A DNA stretch of 64,000 nucleotides from Sva-07 sp964651825 (GTDB lineage: Bacteria; Actinomycetota; Acidimicrobiia; Acidimicrobiales; Ilumatobacteraceae), in contig CAZYWK010000008.1 in the NCBI GenBank assembly GCA_964651825.1, positions 6,339 through 70,338 on the forward strand. Reading direction: 5' to 3'. Made by a program: the position numbers and the translations under genes. The notes beneath the pieces were generated by a model. It searched no databases. It saw only the letters and a program-made list of their open reading frames with translations, and was not told the DNA's origin. This document shows, one piece after another, positions 42,853-52,186 of the stretch. Numbering within the stretch: position 1 is the stretch's first letter; each line of letters begins with the position of its first letter.

Positions 42853-42863
42853 CAACCCATCCG

Positions 42864-43367
42864 TCAGCCCGCGGGCGTGACCGTCCGGGCGAGGATGCCG
42901 AGGGTGGCCCGCAGGGCGCTCTCCGGGATCACCGGGAAGATGGCCCGCTCACGCCACACGTCGTCGATCTCTGACCAGTCGTAGTACGACGTCACGACGG
43001 TCGCCCCGTCGTCGCCGGGCTCGAGCCGGTACCCGTACACGTGGCCGATCTGCGGCTTGATCAGGCCTTCGATCGTCCACGCGATCTCCCGGTCCTGCTC
43101 GTAGGTGACGATCTTGACCGTCACGTCGTACTCGCCGAGCGGGAAGTCGTTGAGCGCCTCACGGTCCATGTGGATCACGAACGTGTCACCCACCGCCGAG
43201 GCCGGCTCACCGGTCGAGGACATCAGCATGCCCGAGGCATCGATCGACACGTGTCCGTCGGGGTCGCGGAGCACGGCGAAGATCGCCGCTGGGTCGGACT
43301 TGATGGTGCGCTCCACTTCGATGCGTTCGGCGGTTGGTGTCGAGGTGTCGGTGTTCATGTCGCTCAT
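42864..43367 (-). CDS. SRPBCC (START-like) family protein
   Basis: A 167-residue protein with the SRPBCC/polyketide-cyclase-like fold: E-R-T-I-K-S-D-P-A-A-I-F-A-V-L-R-D-P near residue 20, then alternating strand pattern and a long C-terminal helix. The fold binds hydrophobic ligands and sometimes catalyses cyclisation. ATG 43367 has GGGAGG nine bases upstream, better than any upstream start. It sits between the cyclopropane synthase and patatin genes, which hints at a lipid-binding role. Confidence 0.75.
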   Translation of the reverse strand: MSDMNTDTSTPTAERIEVERTIKSDPAAIFAVLRDPDGHVSIDASGMLMSSTGEPASAVGDTFVIHMDREALNDFPLGEYDVTVKIVTYEQDREIAWTIEGLIKPQIGHVYGYRLEPGDDGATVVTSYYDWSEIDDVWRERAIFPVIPESALRATLGILARTVTPAG

Positions 43368-43416
43368 CGGCGCATCCTCCCACAGCGCCCGGCGGCGATC
43401 GGACGCGAAGCGCGAC

Positions 43417-44784
43417 TCAGTTCCAGTCGCGGCGCGTGCGCGGCATCGAACTCGAACCGTCGGGGGCATCGCGCACGCCGAGCACCTGGTGCAGCTGGAG
43501 CCCGCCGTCGAGGAACCCGTTGATCGAGCCCGACATGTACAGCTGCCACACCCGAGCGCGCCGCTCACCGACGAGTGAGACGGCGTCGTCCCACCGACCC
43601 TCGAGGTTCGCCACCCAGTGTTGCAACGTCGTGGCGTAGTGCTCGCGAAGGTTTTCCACGTCGCGGATCTCGAAGCCGGCCCGCTCCATCGCCAGCAGCG
43701 AGTCGCCGACGTCGATCAGCTCGCCGTCGGGGAACACGTAGCGATACACGAAGCTGCGCCGGCGCAGCTTCGAGCCGCCGCACGACGAGATGGCATGGTT
43801 CAACAGTCGGCCACCGTCGCCGAGCAATTCGTAGAGGTGGTTGTAGTAGGTGTCGAGCTTGGCCGACCCGACGTGTTCGGACATGCCGATCGAGCTGATG
43901 ACGTCGAACGGCCCGTCGTCGACCTCGCGGTAGTCCTGCACCCGGATCTCGACGAGATCGTCGAGACCGGCGTGGGTCACACGACGTCGGGCGTAGGCCG
44001 CCTGCTCGGTGCTGATCGTCACCCCGACCACCCGGGCGCCGTAGTGGGCCGCGGCATGCATCGACATCGAGCCCCATCCGCACCCGACGTCGAGCAATCG
44101 CAGCGGTTCGGCAGAGTCGCCGCGTGCCGCTGCTTCGTGCAACCCCAACTTGCGGCAGATCAGGTCGTGCTTGGCGGCCTGAGCCGCCTCCAACGACGTG
44201 TCAGCCTCGACGAAACGGGCACACGAGTACGTCATCGCCGGCCCGAGCACGATCTCGTAGAACGCGTTGCCGACGTCGTAGTGGTGGCTGATCACGGTCC
44301 GGTCGCGCCGCAACGAGTGGCGGCGGCCGTGCGGCACCAATTCCTCGGTCGGCACCGGAGGCGGCGAGGTGCCGATGCCGCCGAGTTGGCGGACCGCGGC
44401 GGCGAACCTCGGCACCGCCGCCGCCTGCACCCGCTTGCCGTGGGGGCTCCCGTTCTGCAGCGCGCGCAGGATCTCGGCGACCGAACCGATCGCATCGAGG
44501 TCGCCGGACACGAACGCACGGGCCAAGCCGAGCTCGTCGGGCGACCACAGGATTCGACGGAACGCGTCGAGAGAGTTGACCCGGAGACGCCCTGGTCCGT
44601 CGTGCCGGCCGATCGTCGAGCCGTCCCAGAACTCGATCTCGACCGGCGGCTCGCCGAGCAGGCCGTGGAGCGCCGGCCCGACGACATCGGCGACCGCGGT
44701 GCCCGTCGGAGCAGCCCCACGATCCCCCGGTTCCGCGACTTCGATGTTGCTCTCGGTTCGAACAGCGCTCACGTGGCCTCCCAC
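43417..44784 (-). CDS. Cyclopropane-fatty-acyl-phospholipid synthase family protein
   Basis: A 455-residue SAM enzyme. A short N-terminal domain of about 150 residues precedes the catalytic part: H-Y-D-V-G-N-A-F-Y (substrate/SAM), L-L-D-V-G-C-G-W-G-S-M-S (SAM site I), G-V-T-I-S-T-E-Q and S-I-G-M-S-E-H-V-G, with Y-R-Y-V-F-P-D-G-E near the end. It methylenates or methylates a double bond in membrane phospholipid acyl chains. A desaturase-like gene is directly upstream. GTG 44784 is used; GTG 44772 has GGAGG five bases before it and is a strong alternative. Confidence 0.87.
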   Translation of the reverse strand: MGGHVSAVRTESNIEVAEPGDRGAAPTGTAVADVVGPALHGLLGEPPVEIEFWDGSTIGRHDGPGRLRVNSLDAFRRILWSPDELGLARAFVSGDLDAIGSVAEILRALQNGSPHGKRVQAAAVPRFAAAVRQLGGIGTSPPPVPTEELVPHGRRHSLRRDRTVISHHYDVGNAFYEIVLGPAMTYSCARFVEADTSLEAAQAAKHDLICRKLGLHEAAARGDSAEPLRLLDVGCGWGSMSMHAAAHYGARVVGVTISTEQAAYARRRVTHAGLDDLVEIRVQDYREVDDGPFDVISSIGMSEHVGSAKLDTYYNHLYELLGDGGRLLNHAISSCGGSKLRRRSFVYRYVFPDGELIDVGDSLLAMERAGFEIRDVENLREHYATTLQHWVANLEGRWDDAVSLVGERRARVWQLYMSGSINGFLDGGLQLHQVLGVRDAPDGSSSMPRTRRDWN

Positions 44785-44848
44785 ACTCTGCGATCCGTTA
44801 CCCCCTCAATGTTGCCTCGCCGGCCGGCGACGTGCAATGCCTCAGGCG

Positions 44849-45673
44849 TCACGCGGCCGCAGCGAGCAGCTCCACTCCCAACGGATCGGTGGCCAGGCAC
44901 TTCTCGAACGCCCGCCGGACGAACGGCTCACAGTCGCCGAGGAGCCGGTCGGCCACGCCTTGCACGGGTTCGACGATCGCCTCGTTCCAGTCGTCGGGCC
45001 CGAGCGCGTGCACCGTACGGGCCAGCGCCGGCCGGTCGGCAGCACCGCCGGCTCCCACCGGCGCGTACGTCTTGGTCACGACGGTGCGGGTGAGGCGCCG
45101 CTGCCAAGGCGCCAGCCTCTCCCACGTCTCCACTGCGACCGCCCAGTAGAAGCTCTTGTGCACCGACTCGTGGGACCGGAGGCGCCTGAACAGCGTCTCG
45201 TGCAGGGCCAGCTCGCCCCGTGCCTGCAGGATCGTGTCCATGCGGTTGTAGGCCGCCATGGCGAGGTGCTCGTTCATCGCGCCGGCGAGCGACCAGATCG
45301 CGGTCACCACCTCGTGGAGCGCTTCGGACCGCTGCGCGAGTTGGCTGATCAGCCGGTTGTGGATCGGCAGGCCGGCATCGCCGATCGGTGTCGGTTCGAG
45401 CCCGAGATGCCGCATGAGCTCGCCGAGCGCGCGGGCATGGCCCTGTTCGTCGTCGGTCCACACCGCGAGGAACTCGTCGATCCGTGAATCGCGGCGAGGC
45501 ATCAACGTCTCGATCCCCGAGGCCACGACGACCGCCTCGACGCGCTGCGCGTATTCCAGCGGTGCCGCCAGGTCGCGGACGACACCGGCCGGGTCGCGCA
45601 CCGTGAAATCGATCTCGTCGAACACCAGCGGTGGCTTGGTGAACACCCGGCGCAGCGTACCGTCGATCGTCAT
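44849..45673 (-). CDS. Acyl-ACP desaturase-like ferritin-fold di-iron protein
   Basis: A 274-residue helical protein. D-D-E-Q-G-H-A-R-A-L near residue 75 and S-H-E-S-V-H-K-S-F near 167 supply ExxH pairs as in ferritin-fold di-iron desaturases (FA_desaturase_2). It is shorter and more diverged than DesA1/DesA2-type enzymes. In context, three bases after the P-type ATPase stop and 64 bases before the cyclopropane synthase, an activity that introduces the double bond used by that synthase is attractive. A non-desaturase oxidase is also possible. Confidence 0.6.
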   Translation of the reverse strand: MTIDGTLRRVFTKPPLVFDEIDFTVRDPAGVVRDLAAPLEYAQRVEAVVVASGIETLMPRRDSRIDEFLAVWTDDEQGHARALGELMRHLGLEPTPIGDAGLPIHNRLISQLAQRSEALHEVVTAIWSLAGAMNEHLAMAAYNRMDTILQARGELALHETLFRRLRSHESVHKSFYWAVAVETWERLAPWQRRLTRTVVTKTYAPVGAGGAADRPALARTVHALGPDDWNEAIVEPVQGVADRLLGDCEPFVRRAFEKCLATDPLGVELLAAAA

Positions 45674-45676
45674 GGG

Positions 45677-48052
45677 TCAGGATTTTCGCGCAGTGACGCC
45701 CGGGATCCAACCACGGACGCCGGCGTTCCGTACGAGCCACGGCAACGCGGCGATGAACACGCCGGCCGCGACGACCGGCCACACGACGTACGCCAGGCTT
45801 CCCACCGCGATCTCGAGCTCGAAGTAGCTCCGGCCGGCGGGCACGGCGACCACGAGCGCGGCGCCGGCGGCCATCGCCGCGACGAGCACGACCTTCCACG
45901 CGACGAGCGGCCGGCTCACGGTGGCGAGCACGACCAGACCGAGCGCGAGCAGGGCGAAGGTGACGAGCGTCCGGGCCTCCTCCAGCGTGTCGCCGCCTGG
46001 CCCACGTGACAGCTGGAACGTCGCGAGCGCGGCGATCCCGACGGCGGTGCCGGCAGGGAGCGAGAACGGCAGCACCTTGTCGAGGAAGCCTGGCCGGACG
46101 AGTTCGGTCGACGGCGCGAGCGCCAGGAAGAATCCGGGGACCCCGACACTGAACACACCGATCAGGGTGAGTTGGCGCGGGAGCAGCGGGAACGGGTCGC
46201 GCAGCAACCCGATCACCACCGTGAGCAGCACCGCGTAGGCGGCCTTGGTGAGGAACATGTTCGCCACCCGCTCGATGTTGTTGATCACCTTGCGGCCCTC
46301 GTCGACGACCACCGGCAGCGTGGAGAACGCGTTGTCGACGAGCACGAGATCGGCGACCGACTTCGACGCCTCGCTCCCCGACCCCATCGACACGCCGAGG
46401 TCGGCATCCTTGAGGGCGAGGACGTCGTTCACCCCGTCGCCTGTCATCGCCACGACATGACCGCGCGCCTGGAGCGCACGGACCATGTCCTGCTTCTGAC
46501 GCGGGGCGACCCGCCCGAACACGGTGCTGCTGTCGAGCACACTCCCGAGCTCGTCGATGTCGGTGGGCAACCCGCGGGCGTCGATCGCGGCCCCGCTGGT
46601 CTCGACCCCGGCCCGTTGGGCGATCGCCTGGACCGTTTCGGGGTTGTCGCCCGAGATCACCTTGAGCGTCACGTCCTGCTCGCGGAAGTAGGCGAGGATC
46701 TCCTCGGCGTCGTGGCGGATCTCGTCTTCCAGCTCGACGATCGCCAGCGTGGTGGATCCGGCCGGCGCCGCGTCGCCGTCCGGACCGTCGGCCGAGTTCA
46801 CCAGGGCGAGCAGGCGTTTGCCGGCCGAGCTGAGCTCGCCGACGAGCGCGTTGGCCGGATCGCCTTCGCCCAGGAGGAAGTCGGGCGCGCCGAGATACAT
46901 CCATCCGTGCCCGTCGAACTCGACGGCCGACCACTTCCGCGCGCTGGAGAACGGCTCGACGGCGACGACGTTCCACGACGGTGTCTCGCCGACCCCGGTC
47001 GCGATCGCCTGCATCGTGGCGTTCGGCGCGTCGTCGGTGGCGGCGAGCGCGGCCAGGGCGAGCTCGGCCTCGCCGGGCGGACCGTCGCCGAATGCGTGGA
47101 CCTGGGCGAGCACGATGTCGCCGGTGGTGATCGTGCCGGTCTTGTCGAGGCACAGCACGTCGACGCGGGCAAGGATCTCCACGGTCGGCAGTTGCTTGGC
47201 CAGCGCGTTCCGTCGGGTCAACTGCAGCATGCCGGCGACGAAGGCCACGCTGGTGAGCAGCACGAGGCCGTCCGGCACCATGGCGACCGCAGCGGCCACG
47301 GTCCCCTGGACCGCGTCCTGCCAGCGGTCCTCGGAATGCAGGAGCGAGAAGAACAAGGCGATCGATGCCACCGGGATGATCACCGTGAGCCATCGCAGGA
47401 TTCGGTCGACGCCGTCGCGGAGCTCCGACCTCGCGGTCGCGAAGGTCTTGGCCTCGGACGCCAGCGAGCTGGCGAAGCTCGCCGCGCCGACGGCAGTCGC
47501 GACCACCCGGCCCGAGCCGGCCACCACGAAGCTTCCCGACAGCACCGTGTCGCCGGGCGCTTTGGTGACGGCTCTGGACTCGCCGGTGAGCATCGACTCG
47601 TCGAGCTGCAGCCCGACCGAGGCGAGCACCGTCCCGTCGATCGCGACCTGCCCGCCGATCGACAGTTCGACGACGTCGCCGAGCACGATCTCTTCGACGT
47701 CGATCTCTTCGCGCCGGCCGTCGCGGATCACTGCGGCCACCGGTTCAGTGAGCACCTGCAGCCGGTCGAGCTCGCGCCGGGCCCGATACTCCTGCACGAT
47801 GCCGACGACCGAGTTCGAGAAGACGACGCCGACGAACAGGCCGTCTTTCAGGTAGCCCGCGATCACGATCAGCACGAACAGCGTGACCATGATCGCGTTC
47901 ACCGGCGTGAACACGTTGGCCGCGACGATCTGCGCGAACGAGCGCCCAGGCGGCGCCGGCGACCGGTTCACCTGCCCGGCCTCGACGCGCTGGCGGACCT
48001 CGTCGGCCGTCAGCCCCAGTTCGTCGGCGCCGACGTTCACCGCTGTGTTCAT
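45677..48052 (-). CDS. P-type cation ATPase, CtpE-like
   Basis: A 791-residue P-type ATPase. Actuator motif L-T-G-E-S near residue 160, phosphorylation motif C-L-D-K-T-G-T-I-T near 300, hinge G-D-G-V-N-D near 540, and ten hydrophobic segments. TM4 carries M-V-P-D-G-L, not the CPC of heavy-metal pumps. Length and motif spacing match mycobacterial CtpE, linked to calcium homeostasis. It heads a leftward run of five genes ending in patatin. ATG 48052 follows TAGAGT by six bases. Confidence 0.87.
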   Translation of the reverse strand: MNTAVNVGADELGLTADEVRQRVEAGQVNRSPAPPGRSFAQIVAANVFTPVNAIMVTLFVLIVIAGYLKDGLFVGVVFSNSVVGIVQEYRARRELDRLQVLTEPVAAVIRDGRREEIDVEEIVLGDVVELSIGGQVAIDGTVLASVGLQLDESMLTGESRAVTKAPGDTVLSGSFVVAGSGRVVATAVGAASFASSLASEAKTFATARSELRDGVDRILRWLTVIIPVASIALFFSLLHSEDRWQDAVQGTVAAAVAMVPDGLVLLTSVAFVAGMLQLTRRNALAKQLPTVEILARVDVLCLDKTGTITTGDIVLAQVHAFGDGPPGEAELALAALAATDDAPNATMQAIATGVGETPSWNVVAVEPFSSARKWSAVEFDGHGWMYLGAPDFLLGEGDPANALVGELSSAGKRLLALVNSADGPDGDAAPAGSTTLAIVELEDEIRHDAEEILAYFREQDVTLKVISGDNPETVQAIAQRAGVETSGAAIDARGLPTDIDELGSVLDSSTVFGRVAPRQKQDMVRALQARGHVVAMTGDGVNDVLALKDADLGVSMGSGSEASKSVADLVLVDNAFSTLPVVVDEGRKVINNIERVANMFLTKAAYAVLLTVVIGLLRDPFPLLPRQLTLIGVFSVGVPGFFLALAPSTELVRPGFLDKVLPFSLPAGTAVGIAALATFQLSRGPGGDTLEEARTLVTFALLALGLVVLATVSRPLVAWKVVLVAAMAAGAALVVAVPAGRSYFELEIAVGSLAYVVWPVVAAGVFIAALPWLVRNAGVRGWIPGVTARKS

Positions 48053-48058
48053 CGGGCG

Positions 48059-48064
48059 ACTCTA
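48059..48064 (-). promoter_or_regulatory. -10 box TAGAGT of the P-type ATPase gene
   Basis: On the minus strand TAGAGT ends six bases before ATG 48052 without a Shine-Dalgarno sequence. Confidence 0.5.
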
Positions 48065-48118
48065 CGGTCAGGCGAACACCTGGCCCGGTCGGCGCATCCC
48101 TTCCCCAGCGGTGAACTT

Positions 48119-48155
48119 TGCGGATCTGCTGACCCTGACGGTTGCCAGATCCGCA
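48119..48155 (-). terminator. Terminator candidate after the M28 peptidase gene
   Basis: TGCGGATCTG (48119-48128) and CAGATCCGCA (48146-48155) form a perfect 10-bp stem with a 17-nt loop, 37 bases downstream of the peptidase stop on the minus strand. No U-tract. Confidence 0.45.
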
Positions 48156-48191
48156 CAGAACCGCGATCGGGGCCCCACCTCGTTCTCACCG

Positions 48192-49568
48192 TCAGTCGGT
48201 GACGTACCCGTCGCACGTGCCGCGGGTGAGCGCGTCGACGAAGGTGACCGCCCCACCGAGCACGACGCCGATGGCCTCGTCGTCGAATGCCTCCGGGCCG
48301 GCATCGACGACGGCGCCGAGGTCGACGATGTACTGCTCGGCCGCCGCTTGCCCGTCGGCATCGAGCAGCCCGAGGTCGGCCTGGCCCGCCGACACGAGCT
48401 CGTACAGCGCCGCGGCGTCCTCGTACGTGGTGGCCGGCGCGGCCGGGTCGAAGACGGGCGGGTCGTCGGTGGCGACGAGATCGAGCGCCAGCGCGATCGA
48501 CGTCAGCGTCTGCTGCTCGAGCTTGGGGAAGTCGACGATGTCGATCTCGTCCTGAGCGGTGTGGTAGCAGGCGTTGTTGGCGTCGGTGAAGAAGACCGAC
48601 GGCACCCCGGCAGCGACGAACGGCGCGTGATCGCTGCGGCCCTGACCGAAGAGCAGGCTCAGCGCCAACGTGTCGAGCGACGACGCCTCGCTCGCGGCGC
48701 TCGCGGCGGCGATCAACGGGGCGCCACCCGTCTCGGCGCCCACCATCACGGTGCTGTTCGCCGCGGACGGCAGGAGGTTCGCACCCTGGATGTCGAAGTT
48801 CATGTAAGCGACGGTCGACTCGACCGGCACCAACGGATCGGCGAGGTACGCAGTGGCTCCGAGCAGGCCGTCCTCCTCGGCGTCCCAGAACGCCACCAGC
48901 ACCGAACGCCGGGGGGTGCCGGCCGCAGCGATCGCGCGCGCGGTGTCCATCACCACCGCGACACCGGTCGCGTTGTCGGTGGCGCCGTTGCAGATGTCGT
49001 CGGCCGGATCGTCGGTCGGGCAGTCGTTGCCGACGTGGTCGTAGTGCGCCCCGATGATCACCCATTCGTCGGCGAGGTCGCCGCCGGGGATCACGCCGAC
49101 CACGTTCGTACCCGCGACCGGCTCGGATCCCGGATGGGGAATGATCTCGAACGGCTGCAGGTACCCGTCGCGGCCCTGCGCATCCGCCAGTGCCGGCTCG
49201 GCGAACTGCTCGAGCTGGCCGATCAGGATGTCCTGTGCGGCGACGGAGTACTCGGTCTGGTTGTCGCGTCCGTTCAGTTCGTCGGAGGCCAGGAGCTCGA
49301 CGAGCTCCGGCGCCGACATGGGGCCAGGCTCGTCGACGGCATCGGTCGACGGTGGCGCGTCAGTGGTCGCGCTCTCGGTGGACTGCGGCGTGGACTCGAC
49401 GGTGGTGCTCGACTCCGCCGTCACCGGGGCATCGGTCGTGAGTGCCTCCGTCCCGGGCGCCGCGGTGTCGGCGGGGCCGGACTCGCCGGAATCCGAACTA
49501 CACCCGGTGATCGACAGCCCGACGGCGGCGATGGTGACGAGCGCGGCGACTCGCTGGATCTTGATCAT
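48192..49568 (-). CDS. M28 family metallopeptidase lipoprotein
   Basis: A 458-residue secreted protein. The signal peptide ends in L-S-I-T-G-C, a lipobox, so the mature form is lipid-anchored. A Ser/Thr/Ala-rich stalk (about 25-85) leads to the M28 core: G-A-H-Y-D-H-V-G (first zinc His), G-A-T-D-N-A-T-G-V-A (bridging Asp), W-D-A-E-E-D-G-L-L-G (catalytic Glu pair), and D-H-A-P-F for a later His. It should cleave amino-terminal residues from peptides outside the cell. GGAAG lies ten bases before ATG 49568. Confidence 0.88.
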   Translation of the reverse strand: MIKIQRVAALVTIAAVGLSITGCSSDSGESGPADTAAPGTEALTTDAPVTAESSTTVESTPQSTESATTDAPPSTDAVDEPGPMSAPELVELLASDELNGRDNQTEYSVAAQDILIGQLEQFAEPALADAQGRDGYLQPFEIIPHPGSEPVAGTNVVGVIPGGDLADEWVIIGAHYDHVGNDCPTDDPADDICNGATDNATGVAVVMDTARAIAAAGTPRRSVLVAFWDAEEDGLLGATAYLADPLVPVESTVAYMNFDIQGANLLPSAANSTVMVGAETGGAPLIAAASAASEASSLDTLALSLLFGQGRSDHAPFVAAGVPSVFFTDANNACYHTAQDEIDIVDFPKLEQQTLTSIALALDLVATDDPPVFDPAAPATTYEDAAALYELVSAGQADLGLLDADGQAAAEQYIVDLGAVVDAGPEAFDDEAIGVVLGGAVTFVDALTRGTCDGYVTD

Positions 49569-49612
49569 GGACGGCACTCTTCCAGAACCATCGCCGCGCG
49601 GGCCACATCCGG

Positions 49613-50437
49613 TCAGATCGAGTCGGCCAGGTCGTTGACCTGCGGCCGGACGATCATCGTGTACGTGTCGGCGATCGCGGCCTCGCGATGTTCGCGCTGC
49701 GCGGCAAGCCGTTCGGGGTCGGTGACGACCGCCATGAACGCCCGCTTGCTCGGGAACAGGTTGAAGCGCACCTGGTGCCAGGCGCGGCCGTCTCCGACGA
49801 TCGTGCCTTCGACCGCGAACCATCCCGAGACCACGACGCCGTGCTTCGCGGCCACGACCGCAGCTGCCGAGCTGTAGGCCTCCATCTCGGTCGGTGTCAC
49901 GTGCGCCTCGGCCGCGTCGGCGAATCGCAGGACGTGGAGCACGACGACCGGCCCGTCCTGCGCGGTCGGGGGGAACGGCACGTCGGCCCAGTCGACCGGC
50001 GTCACCCCGGGCGGCGCCTCGGGGAACGGCATCGGCTGACAACCGATCACGATCGTGCGGTCCATCCCGGCGTCCTTGTGTCGGTGCGCCTGCTGGAACT
50101 CGGGTCGGGCCTGCATGTCGATGAAGGAGCGCCGGGTCGGGTACTTCACGACGCCGACGCGGTCCCACACCACGTCGTCGCCGAGCAACTGCTGGTCGAC
50201 CGTACCGAAGAAGACCGGGCGCGCGCCCACCGCAGCGAGTGACTCGAGCGGCGTGTACAGGTCGTCGGCCTCCTGGCCGGAGATCGTCGACACCTGCCCG
50301 TCGCCGTAGTCGGCAACGGCGCGGTACTTCATCAGGTTCACCATCCACACCGGGCCGTCGGCATCGGGAGGCGTCGTGGCGAGCCGGGTCGCGTACTCGC
50401 GATCGATCTGCCCGTAGCGAGGCGCGGCGGTGCTCAT
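49613..50437 (-). CDS. DUF1330/EthD-like dimeric alpha-beta barrel protein
   Basis: A 274-residue protein with two similar halves. The first has V-W-M-V-N-L-M-K-Y-R-A, the second V-V-V-L-H-V-L-R-F-A-D-A, as in duplicated ferredoxin-like (DUF1330/EthD) domains. No catalytic residues stand out. The ATG overlaps the dehalogenase stop (ATGA), placing it at the end of the TetR-sulfatase operon; members of this fold often accompany oxidative or hydrolytic degradation genes. Confidence 0.65.
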   Translation of the reverse strand: MSTAAPRYGQIDREYATRLATTPPDADGPVWMVNLMKYRAVADYGDGQVSTISGQEADDLYTPLESLAAVGARPVFFGTVDQQLLGDDVVWDRVGVVKYPTRRSFIDMQARPEFQQAHRHKDAGMDRTIVIGCQPMPFPEAPPGVTPVDWADVPFPPTAQDGPVVVLHVLRFADAAEAHVTPTEMEAYSSAAAVVAAKHGVVVSGWFAVEGTIVGDGRAWHQVRFNLFPSKRAFMAVVTDPERLAAQREHREAAIADTYTMIVRPQVNDLADSI

Positions 50438-51345
50438 GGCGCTCCGATCACGTCGATCAACAGCTGCGCCAACGCCGGGCTGGCATCCTCCTGGAAGAAG
50501 TGGTGGGCGCGCTCGATCGTCACGTGCGGCTGGCCGGCCGCGCCGGGCACGCGCCGGTGGAAGATCCCGTCGCCCCCTCCCGTGATCGGGTCGCTGTCGC
50601 TGAAGCAGGTGACGAACGGCTTGCGCCACTGTTCGAAGACCTCCCACGCTGCACGGTTGGCTGCGGCGGCCGGATCATCCGGGCCTGTCGGCACGAGCGA
50701 GGGGAAGATGCGCGCCCCCGCCTTGTACGAATCGTCGGGGAAGGGAGCGTCGTACGCGGCGACCTCGGCGGCGCTCAACGTGGTGATCGTCGCCGACTGG
50801 ATGAGGAACCCGACGTCGAACACCGGGGTCTCCTGGCTGAACTTCTGCCAGGCGAGGAACGCGGGGCTCATGGGCGCGTCGCCGGTCGGCAGGCCGGTGT
50901 TGCCGATGACGACACGGTCGAACCGGTCGGGGTGCTCCGCCACGACCCGGAGGCCGACGAGCCCGCCCCAGTCCTGGCCGAAGAACGTCGCCCCGGTGAG
51001 GTCGAGGTGGTCGACGACGAGCTCGGTCATCCACGCCACGTGGCGGGCGTAGGTGTAGTCGCCCTGCTCGCTCGGCTTGTCGCTCCGGCCGAAGCCGACG
51101 AGATCCGGCGCGATCACCCGGTGGCCGGCGGCGACGAGTGGCGGGATCATCTTGCGGTAGAGGTAGCTCCACGACGGCTCGCCGTGCAGCAGCAGGATCG
51201 CAGCGGCGTCGGCGGGGCCTTCATCGATGTAGTGGACCCGCAGCGTGCCGTCGGCGACCGCGTCACCAACCTCGGCGTAGTGCGGCTCGAAGGGGTAGTC
51301 CGCAAGCTCGACGAAGCGGTCGTCGGGGGTACGCAGAACATGCAT
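50434..51345 (-). CDS. Haloalkane dehalogenase, DhlA-like (HLD-I)
   Basis: A 303-residue alpha/beta hydrolase. L-L-H-G-E-P-S-W-S-Y-L-Y-R-K-M and F-G-Q-D-W-G-G-L follow the DhlA sequence closely, so Asp in G-Q-D-W is the nucleophile and the next Trp a halide ligand. The Glu after H-G is the HLD-I signature (Asn in HLD-II). The late acid is in F-S-D-S-D-P and the base His in A-H-H-F-F-Q-E. It would hydrolyse haloalkanes or related substrates. AAGGA Shine-Dalgarno upstream of ATG 51345, one base after the metallo-hydrolase stop. Confidence 0.85.
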   Translation of the reverse strand: MHVLRTPDDRFVELADYPFEPHYAEVGDAVADGTLRVHYIDEGPADAAAILLLHGEPSWSYLYRKMIPPLVAAGHRVIAPDLVGFGRSDKPSEQGDYTYARHVAWMTELVVDHLDLTGATFFGQDWGGLVGLRVVAEHPDRFDRVVIGNTGLPTGDAPMSPAFLAWQKFSQETPVFDVGFLIQSATITTLSAAEVAAYDAPFPDDSYKAGARIFPSLVPTGPDDPAAAANRAAWEVFEQWRKPFVTCFSDSDPITGGGDGIFHRRVPGAAGQPHVTIERAHHFFQEDASPALAQLLIDVIGAP

Positions 51346-51346
51346 G

Positions 51347-52186
51347 TCAGGTTCCTTTCGGTTCGATCTCGACTCGGTGCAGGTCGTCGCCGAGCTCGAT
51401 GCGCCCGGTGAAGTGCTGGGCTGCCAGCTCTCGCCAGTCGTCGCCACCGCCGGACGGGAACGACGGCACGTAGTGCGTCAGCACGAGTGTGCCGGCCCCG
51501 GCGCGGGCGGCGGTCTGGGCCGCTTCCTCGGGTGAGGAGTGGTAGTCGAGCGTGTCCTGCAACCGCTGGATCGGCAGTCCGGCGATGATGTCCTTGCGGA
51601 TGACGGTGTGGACCAGGGCGTCGGCGCCGGCACAGAGCTCGTCGAGCGACGCGCACGGAATCGTGTCGCCGGCCGCCACGACAGCTGCCCCGCCGTGATC
51701 GAACCTGAACCCGATGCTCGGATCGACCGGCTTGTGCTCCGTCGGCGCCGCGGTGATCGTCACCTGGCCTCCGAGCTGCACCGGGCCGGACTCGACCTCG
51801 ACGATGTCGATCAGCGGCCCCTGGGTCAGGTCGGGGTGGTGAGCCAGGCGATACCCGATGTCGGGGCCGAGCGACGCCAGGATGTGGCCGACGGTCTCGC
51901 GCGTGCCGACCGGCCCGACGATGCGCAGCGTCGTCGGTTCGAGGCTGGTGACCCACTGGGTGGTGATCAGGTCGCCGAGATCGGTGATGTGGTCGCTGTG
52001 CAGGTGCGTGATCAGGATGGCGGTCAGCGCGTTCGGGGCGACACCCGCCGCGACGAGTCGCATGACGACGCCGCGGCCGCAGTCGACGAGGTAGTGCTCA
52101 CCGGCCGCCTGGATCAGGGTGGCGGGACCGGCCCGGTTGGGGTCGGGCATCGGGCTTCCGGTGCCGAGCAGGGTGACGGCGATCAT
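51347..52186 (-). CDS. MBL-fold metallo-hydrolase, ribonuclease Z-like
   Basis: A 279-residue protein of the ElaC/arylsulfatase-like metallo-beta-lactamase group. L-G-T-G-S-P at the N-terminus, T-H-L-H-S-D-H-I-T as the zinc HxHxDH, A-A-G-D-T and H-Y-V-P near the end. Related proteins hydrolyse phosphodiesters, sulfate esters or lactones. Its ATG overlaps the sulfatase stop (ATGA), so it is coupled to that gene and more likely acts in the same pathway than on tRNA. Confidence 0.8.
   Translation of the reverse strand: MIAVTLLGTGSPMPDPNRAGPATLIQAAGEHYLVDCGRGVVMRLVAAGVAPNALTAILITHLHSDHITDLGDLITTQWVTSLEPTTLRIVGPVGTRETVGHILASLGPDIGYRLAHHPDLTQGPLIDIVEVESGPVQLGGQVTITAAPTEHKPVDPSIGFRFDHGGAAVVAAGDTIPCASLDELCAGADALVHTVIRKDIIAGLPIQRLQDTLDYHSSPEEAAQTAARAGAGTLVLTHYVPSFPSGGGDDWRELAAQHFTGRIELGDDLHRVEIEPKGT

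Noticed and set aside
44928..47393. 821-codon leftward open frame in the ATPase region
   Set aside because: Same strand but different frame from the P-type ATPase, with Arg/Gly-rich low-complexity sequence.
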